DNA from: Rhyzopertha dominica
Lineage: Eukaryota; Arthropoda; Insecta; Coleoptera; Bostrichidae
Direction: 5' to 3'
DNA: 64,000 nucleotides
NCBI GenBank assembly: GCA_025024175.1
Contig: QCXZ01000064.1
Coordinates: 48,629,325 to 48,693,324, forward strand
A model generated the notes under the pieces. That model was not told where the DNA came from. It saw only the letters and a list, made by a program, of their open reading frames with translations, and made no database searches. This document shows positions 56,541 to 64,000 of this stretch, piece after piece (positions within the stretch are counted from its first letter, which is position 1; the number at the start of each line of letters is the position of its first letter). Position numbers and translations under genes: made by a program.

Positions 56541-58701
56541 TATCGAGGGCAGTTAGCGCCCGTAAAGCGGCACCTTAAAGTACTAGTCCCTTTTATTTCG
56601 GACATTCNCGGCTGCCAGCTGTACGATTAAACGTCAGATTTACCGAAAAAATCATTCTGGGCTAGCCGACAACCCCCAATCATCACTGATCTTTAAATAA
56701 CTGGATGTCGCTTACATACCAAAATGAATGTTAATAATTTGTGATAGATTTACGCCACTTTAGCGCCTAGCCGCTGGTCCTTGTACTAAAATTTTGACAA
56801 AGGTTCGCTCCTGCGGTAAATATAACGATAATGATTGACGGTTAAAATCGTGAACTTATCGTCTATCTGCAGATTTCCAAAAGATGATCGTTGCAGTGTT
56901 TGAGTAAGAAACATGTACCGTACAAACTGGATGTTACGTTTACTCATAACCATATTATATAGTTAAGGATCTAACCTAAAATTTGAACGCGCCGTTAAAT
57001 TGATAGTACGAGTACCAGCGGCATGGTGGCTACTTATCACAGTTTTGAATTACTTATGCGACATTCAGTTATTTAGAGATCAGTGCCAATCATGTAGCTA
57101 CACATAACGTAGTTCATTGGCTTTTCCTGTGTGTTATTTCATGAAATTTTGCAAAAACACGAAATTGTTATCATCTGTCAAACATTTGAAACAGCAGTCA
57201 AGCAACGTTGTCAAATTTTAGAAATATCCTTCATATTGAAAAACTACAAGCTAGTAATGTGCAGTAACATAAAGCTTTGTATGCAACTCGTGCGTAAATG
57301 AACTTTATCGCTTTGCTCACTCGACCATGAACACAAATGCCTGGTAAAGTTCCTCATTACGTCCTCGTTACGTAAATAACTATAGTAGTAAATTGGACTG
57401 ATTTATTTGTTGTAGTGAAATGCCGTAGATGCGCTTCGAGCAACAGGTTGTGGAGCAATCTTACCACACTATACTCTTGTAACGGGCCTTCACATCAGCA
57501 TATATTTACTTAGTTAATTGCAGTGGATCCAGTATAAATGCTAGGGAGACTGCCAAGCAGTTTTGTTTTTATGTGGGATCCTTTTGCCGTGCCAAAGTGT
57601 CTATAAGTAAATTAATAACAAAATTGGTATGCAAATTAAGGATTGTTGTTCTGACATGCTTCTCAATTTTATATTTAGGGAATACATGACTGGTAAGAGA
57701 TCGAACGTTGATTAGCTGTGGTTAGCTTTGACTTAGATTTTGGATCATTTTATAGTTGATTAATATGTTAACCGACGCTGCACTATAGGCGGGGGGAAGG
57801 GGGCAGGGGGGCTTTTATCAACCCCAGTATAGTTTAGCCTGGTGTTGCCATAAGGCGGAGTAATATAGGCTATTTTTACGAAATGTAGATTCACATACTC
57901 GGTTTGCGTGGTTCGCATAATTGTCAGTCTCGATTCATTGCATTTTCGGTAATATTTTCGATACTTAATCTGAATTAATTAATTATTATTCACTGACGGC
58001 ATCAGGTAGTGACAGTGTATCAAGCTAGTATTTCCACTGTGTGCTCCCCCCTTCCGATCACTCCAAGACGACCTGCGTCTCCTACACTCCAGGTGCGGAT
58101 GCTGTCCCTTACTTCCTGTGCTGGTGTCATTCACTAACTGCTTACCTTAATAATTAAGTGGCCTTCAAGTAAATGAGTCAATCTCCTGGGACATTAAACG
58201 TAGATTATTAGAGAGAGCTCGACCACTTAACAAAGATAAAGGGTATTGGCGACCTCGATACACCACCTCCTTCTCACTTTCGTCGTTTTTACCTACATCT
58301 ATAAGGAGAATCTTTTTTAATTATAAACTGAAGTCATTAATTGAAGGCAAAATCATATTTATTAGGATATGCGAATCAAACCATAAACTACATCCATATT
58401 TAGTCAGATATAAAATATATTGCTCTAGCAAATACTGGACTTATCTCTATATTTTAAACAATTGTCAAGATGGCGGCGATGGTGATCTGAACGGCATCTC
58501 TGAAGTTAGTTACCTACGAATAAGAAAAAAAAATGGGTGAGCACTTTTGTCTAATAAATCTTAATTCGTAGAATTAAGTAGTACTTCGTATAAGTACAAG
58601 CAATTACGGTTACGTTAGGATTTTCAAGAATTCAATCAATTAAAGCAACAACAGAAATAACAATCGCCAATTGGGATTCTTTTGATCATCAAAAACATAA
58701 A
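56541..58701. other. Non-coding stretch with G-rich run
   Basis: No gene recognised. 57788-57811 has three long G runs (GGGGGG, GGGGG, GGGGGG) plus a shorter GG and could form a G-quadruplex. One ambiguous base at 56608. Confidence 0.35.
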
Positions 58702-58920
58702 GACAAGGTACTGAGTCGTGCAATGGGCTTAAAGGGAAAATAGGAACGGATATTAAATCCGACCACACGCGATGAGCCCGGCTCCAGATACCTGCCGTCA
58801 AACACAAAGTGTCCCCACCCGTACTGAGAAGTGCAATGAGCATAAAGGAAAATAGGATCAGATATTAAATCAGTCCACACGCGATATGCTCTCTCCAGAT
58901 ACAGACTATCACAAAGCAAC
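58702..58920. repeat. Tandem duplication of about 115 bp
   Basis: Units 58702-58818 and 58819-58920 share GTACTGAG-GTGCAATG, GGAAAATAGGA, GATATTAAATC, CCACACGCGAT and CTCCAGATAC. The open frames on the minus strand here are by-products of the repeat. Confidence 0.7.
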
Positions 58921-61417
58921 AATAATCATACAAAACCCAAATTTACTTAGTCTGAATCGACTCTACTTAAATAACTCGGTTTTACTACTAATTTGTCATA
59001 TTTTAAACTCGTATTCATAACCAAATCAAACAGCTTTACAAAATACAACTTATGCAATAACGCAAAACGTCTTTATCTTTGTATTCACTTGAACCAAACC
59101 GATTCTTTATCATTAAAATTGATTATAGCTTCACCAGCATTATTTTAACGACAAGCTTTACTAATATCATGCTAGCTCAATACTTAGACTAAAAATGCTC
59201 AGTGAGAAAAACTCACCCAATATCTGATGCAATGATCTGAATAAACAAAGCACTTGCACACAACGAATTCACCGTTTGTCTAGCACTGTTTCTAAGGAAA
59301 GACTGATACCTCTAGAGCTGCAAATTTGTCGAAATACTGTCGACCGCGGGTGCAATAAACCACCCTCCTGGTTTTCCCCATTGTCGGTCATATTGAGTGT
59401 TTGCCGATATTTTATTTTTCTGATATACTTTATACGAAATCTAATTATGATTTATTTACCAAAATTACCAAATAAAAATAAGATGTCTTAAACATCTAAT
59501 ATTGATCTTAATGCTGAGTCATCAGAAAAAAATCATTTTTCACAAGCAAACTACCGAATAACACTTGTGTAGTTTGCAAAAAACCGTTTTCCTACTTCCA
59601 AAGCTTTAAAGTTACACATTAGTCATTGTCAACGAAAAAAAAACGAACCTCTTAATGCCACCATAATGTACAGTAAGTGACTTTCTGAACATTCTAAGTG
59701 AAACTGATAAAAGAAAGCTCATAAAAGCAGAGTATACCATGCGCGTTCTAAAGAGAGTGCCGAAGCTTGCTTGCCTCTGTGTGGCTGAAAAGTTGTGTTC
59801 GGTAGTTGAAAACTAGGAACACTGTAAAATAATGGATTATCTGGGTTCACGATCTTAGATGACTTTGTTTAATTTGTTTTTTTATATAATTAATTAATTG
59901 TTAAATAGGTATTTGTCGTTAGGAACATCGTCGTTAATTCTTGCTCAAACTAGTTTATTATGTTTCATGTGCTAGTTTGAACAAAAGCGTTTTACTCAGA
60001 ATAAGTCAGATACCTTTATGAAGTTACATCGTTGTTCGATTAGTTTGCATTACAAAGGACTAGTTTCCATGCGACTAACTCGCGATCTTGTTTAATTAAT
60101 AAGCATTCCTTAGTAAGTTAATGGCAGCCAACCATAGTGACATAAAAAGGGGATCTCATAAGTGATAATTATTAGGATCTACAGTTCAAAGGTGTCGACT
60201 TTGATCCATGAGCAGGCATGACATAAAAGCCAATGCCACATACCTAAAAACAGCACTTTTAGCGTGCATGTGACTTGTATTGTAAAGAAAACTTTCAAAA
60301 CAGGTTGCTAGTATTATAATATATGCTGGAGCTCATAAGTAAAGCAATAAACATAGCGTTACAATTATTTTTGTTCTAGTTTTGTATTTAATTTTTGTCT
60401 CAAAACAACGGTTTGAGAAACAGTACCAAAAATTAAATAACTTAGTACTTTACCACTGTTATTGCTGCAGTTTCCAGCTCGGTAAAGAAGAAACCGCATG
60501 CATTAAATATTTTATATCTCGTTATTGTAAGTGGTCCCAGGCCTGCTGAACACTTATTTCCAAATGTTTCTAAAGTACCTAATAGCTGTGATAATCTCTA
60601 AAGTATTCTACCGGAGCTATCCCATCCATCATATATTAGGGATAAGTGAGGAGATCTTAGGGTTGTAATATCTATCCTATATAATATGGTAAATAAGAAT
60701 GAGCTCGAAATATTAAAATAAATCATTAGATGTAGCCGAACCTAAGTTTGCTGCAATAATTTTTTTCTTGTATTTGTATTGTACCTTTAATTAGAGCAAT
60801 TCAAGTGATTTATAAAGAAGCTACTGTTTTTATTGCGCATATTATCTGTCGATCTCTTGACAGCAACATTAATTTAGCTAGTCTCAAGCGCAACATATAA
60901 TTTCTGCTATCAACTTGAACATTAGCGCCTACTCTTGCACCTAAAAGCAGTATTAATCGATTATTAATTAAAGCCTTTACGAGGCATTATGAACTATGGA
61001 CGTGTCAAGACAAATTACCTTGGTGCCGTGGACNCTCTCGAATTACGGGAAGCAGGTCCAAGCTTCCGTTTCCTGCTAAATTATCCCCTCGGTGTTTTAC
61101 CACCCCTATTACCGATTCTGACAATTAGTTTGGTTTATGGCACCATTAGGCCTGATTGGAAGTTATGACTTTCGTATGACGAAGCGCCCAAATGTTTATT
61201 AAGGGACGGTGTCACTAAACTGCCGGAACAAAGCTCAGAACAACTTCATCAGCGTCGCACGGGAGTATCGCACTACAAACACAAGATGAACGACACTCAG
61301 TCCGTTTCTACTCACCTACGTAACGAGAATAAATTATGTTTTGGTTTGAAGGCTTCCGTGGTTGTTGTCGATGACATGTTGTTTTCCGGGCTGCTTCCCA
61401 CGTTGATTATTTGACCT
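58921..61417. other. Non-coding stretch
   Basis: No gene recognised. The frame 59276-59491 has no known domain. The last part (from about 60980) may belong to the end of the PLE that follows on the minus strand. One ambiguous base at 61034. Confidence 0.35.
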
Positions 61418-61456
61418 TGATGTTTCGACACTAATGTCGTTGTCTTTCTCAGAAAT
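61418..61456 (-). ncRNA. Degenerate hammerhead-like motif
   Basis: Minus strand: CTGAGAAAGACAAC, stem GACA/TGTC with loop TTAG, GAAAC. The left box deviates from CTGANGA. It lies downstream of the PLE coding remnant, as expected for a PLE 3' end. Confidence 0.4.
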
Positions 61457-61476
61457 AGCTCTGAAACTAAAGTCTC

Positions 61477-61930
61477 CTAGTCCGCTCTGGTATTTATACC
61501 CGTCCGGTTCACTGATGCGTGGGCGTTGTTGCGCATAACCGGTTTGCAGATTCCAGGTAGTTCGATGCATCGGTCTCGGTTATAATAATTGTGCGGATTC
61601 TTCTGGATTTCGATGGCTTCCTTGTACAGTCTCTGCCAGAATCCCGCTTCCCTTGACAGCATTTGTATTTCCTCGAATTTGATGATGTGGCCAGTCTCCA
61701 TTCGATGTTCTGCTACAGCCGACCTATCACGTTGCCGGGCGTTGAAGATGGTGTTTATATGATGTCTTCTCAGCAGCCGTTCGATTTTATCTGTACATCC
61801 ATTGACGTAGGGCAGGTATGCTGCAGCGATGTGCTCTTCTGGTTCCTTCCTCCGTGGTTACTTGTTGATAGCCTTCTCAATCTGTGCCTTAGGATATCCG
61901 TTCTTCTGTAATGTTCTGAGTATATGACCC
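61477..61930 (-). pseudogene. Third PLE: RT end plus GIY-YIG tail, internally deleted
   Basis: Minus strand: LQKNGYPKAQIEKAINK (RT thumb), a stop, then AAYLPYVNGCTDKIERLLRR and HHINTIF. It jumps straight to DRSAVAEHRMETGHII, the second half of the endonuclease, and ends in the KEAIEIQKNP, NRDR block with a stop at 61477. The GIY and YIG strands between NTIF and DRSAVAEH are missing, so one deletion removed about 50 residues in frame. Confidence 0.75.
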
Positions 61931-64000
61931 GATGTTCGATTATCCTGGTGACAAGGAAACAAGATGGTACGTTATCTTGGGCGCAAAATACAAAATTGAC
62001 GTTTTTTCTCGGCACACGTTATTATTGACTGTCTAATTTTTGTGCAGTTTTGAATCTCATTTCTGTTAGCCGGTAGTGATTTTGTCATCATTTTTACAAA
62101 GCCAACATGTGCAGTGGCGTAGTGCACCAGTTATAAGGGGTGTCCCAACACAGCGCCTGATTTAAATTTGCCGCCATTTTGTTATTACGAGTTGTACGCA
62201 TGGATCTGACAGTAGAGGTGGATGGAGCAATAAGAGAGAGGCTACGTTGCCTACACAACATGGTCACGTGACGGGTGGCAAAAAATTAAAGTTGGGTAAA
62301 ATGACTTATCTTGCTGATTCATGTTACTGAATCGCGCACACTTAAGATTCGAATCAATGCATCAACTCCCGAAAAGTCAAATACAAATGATCCGAGCGAC
62401 GTAAGAGTTACACGGTGATCGAAATTCGACTTTCTCAATTCCAACGATACGCGTTTTATCTTACTTCGACTAAAACGTACCATTATCACGGAATTACGAT
62501 TCTGGTTCTGTTCACGGACTGCAATCATGCGCATCACGGCTGCGTTGCCGATACGAAAACGACCTGGATCACGTGACGGGTGGCAAAAGAGAAAACACTA
62601 TTATGCGCGTAAATGAAGTTTACGGCGAAATTTTCATATTTAATTTATAAAGTCGCCAGTTACACATATGTATTGTAGTTGCATAATAAGCCTACCATAT
62701 GTTTTCTTATGTTTCTTCTAATAGAACAGTGAATGCGAAGGTGATTTAAAAACCTTTTAGAAGATCAAGTGATTTTATAGATACTTTTTTCAGTTTCAGC
62801 TAAAATAAGTTTTCATAATCCCTTAAGTAGGTACTAAAACAGAAGTTAATGAGAATAAGTGTTTTAGCAAACATCACAAATTATTACATTTATGAACATA
62901 AAATTATTTTTATTCAAATCAACACTTAACCCCATATTTAAGACTAATTGAGTTACGCACAGTGCGCGGTAAAACATGCGGTTTTTATGTATGTGAAAAA
63001 TGCCTCGGATTTATGTCTCATGTGGGGGGGGGGAATAAGAGGACGGTCGATGTGGGTGGGTCTGATGGGGTAAAGTGTGCGTCATTTTCTTGCAAATGGA
63101 AAAAGTAATACTTCAGATTTTTGTCAAAATTTTCAGTTTCCGTAGAGTTAGGAGTAAAATTTTCTCTTCGACTACGTTCTTGTAAAATGTCGAAATCGGT
63201 GAAAAACCCGAACGTCCATAGTTTATAAGTCAAGCTATACCTAGTGCTAACAGAAGGGTTAAAATCTTCCAAAACTACCTACTGATTGTTTTTGTCTTAA
63301 GTACATTTGTTCACGAAAGATTGCAAACATGCAAGATTTTTGATGAAACTTTAAAGTGACATTTTATAGTGTTCTAGTGATATGAACACATTATGGCTTT
63401 ATCCAGCAATACCTACACTTATTTTGAGAAATGAACTGGAATATCAATTGAAGTTCTGGCATAGGCTGCAAAAAACAGCGAATTTTTTTATTTAAACAAA
63501 AATGTTTTGAACAAGCTGCCATAATTAATGTAGTGTCATTTTACTCCGCCGTCGGCTTCATACTTAAGCGGCCTTTGGGAAACCGGATTAAATCAGTGAT
63601 AAGCACGTAATTTGGATAATACATAAGTGACCAAATTCTGATATTAAAAGTTCAATACCTAAAAGTTGAAGCGGTCCTCAATTCTAGACCCCTGTTTTAA
63701 GCGCAGCCCTAGTGCTTTAAGGCGAGTAGGGATTTTTTAGGATAGAATCCCTTTTCCTCTTTTACCTTCTCGTTCCATATTTTCGTAATTACCTGTAGCT
63801 ACGCGTGCGCCTCATCCCGAAACCGAACAAAAGAGAGGGAATATCAATTTGGTTTCGGTTTAGGTAAAATAACGAAAATTTTATCTGAAAGAATATTACG
63901 CCGTCGCGCCGCTTCTAAATCAAGGTAGAGCGACACCGCCTTATCATCGTTGAACCCGCGCTCCCCAAAAATTAATAAAATCCAAGTATTCGCAACAGTA
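61931..64000. other. Non-coding stretch to window end
   Basis: A direct repeat lies at 62241-62284 and 62539-62588 (shared CACGTGACGGGTGGCAAAA). CAGTGGCGTAG at 62113 resembles a hAT end, but no partner was found. A G run (GTGGGGGGGGGG) is near 63021. Near 63870-63925 the plus strand reads LSERILRRRAASKS, slightly like the end of Gypsy pol at 5458 (ISDRILRRRSQIK), which is too short to call. Confidence 0.3.

Noticed and set aside
58640..58922. Minus-strand genes of 67 and 77 codons
   Set aside because: Both frames are produced by the tandem duplication and resemble each other only through the DNA repeat.
61663..61911. Plus-strand 82-codon frame
   Set aside because: Shadow of the PLE remnant on the minus strand, which has recognisable motifs.
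63870..63930. End of a second Gypsy pol gene
   Set aside because: Only about ten residues resemble the end of the copy at 5458, with no integrase upstream in the window.

Overview
This window reads as AT-rich nuclear DNA from an insect or another arthropod, scattered with single ambiguous bases. The evidence is the intron-containing genes, Penelope-like retroelements, P-type, hAT and Ty3/Gypsy transposons, tRNA-derived SINEs, a short run of the insect telomere pentamer (CCTAA/TTAGG), and two exons of an oxytocin/vasopressin-like (inotocin) receptor. That receptor is missing from some well-known insects such as Drosophila, so a beetle or similar lineage is plausible; this is inference. Host genes are sparse: the receptor exons (9992-10167 and 11115-11448, + strand) and a small three-exon SAM-domain gene (25857-26921, - strand). 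No prokaryotic features, rRNA genes, true tRNA genes or CRISPR arrays were seen.

Layout. 1-3.3 kb: SINE pieces, a possible THAP-like exon and a non-autonomous hAT element with an exact 8-bp target duplication. 3.56-7.04 kb: a broken Ty3/Gypsy element whose right LTR is split by a Penelope-like element (PLE) with a 12-bp target duplication. 9.97-11.45 kb: receptor exons. 15.2 kb: a foldback MITE. 16.4-20.25 kb: a decayed P-element-type transposase gene interrupted by a hAT copy with the exact duplication ATATTGCC. 20.5-22.1 kb: a PLE nest. 24.8-25.05 kb: a foldback repeat with a hammerhead core. 25.86-26.92 kb: SAM gene. 27.5-29.1 kb: a second hAT-type element holding the telomere-like run and a nested MITE. 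37.16-37.97 kb: three hammerhead-bearing tandem units. 39.57-40.44 kb: a large inverted repeat built from quasi-palindromes. 45.6-47.5 kb: LINE fragments and tandem repeats. 49.5-54.6 kb: repeated blocks of about 1 kb. 56.06 kb: a second full copy of the MITE. 58.7 kb: a tandem duplication. 61.4-61.9 kb: a third PLE remnant. Long stretches between these hold nothing I can identify.

The most interesting theme is a set of hammerhead self-cleaving ribozyme motifs (CUGANGA, stem II, GAAA) near or inside PLE-derived repeats. At 37.2-37.9 kb three units of about 0.28-0.33 kb each carry the motif on the minus strand. The first two have the complete core, a two-pair stem III and a matching stem I; this is the layout expected of animal retrozymes, small non-autonomous repeats thought to spread through circular RNA. 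The PLE at 20.84-21.82 kb has a hammerhead in each inverted arm, pointing in opposite directions. All of these are pattern-based calls and none was folded or searched computationally.
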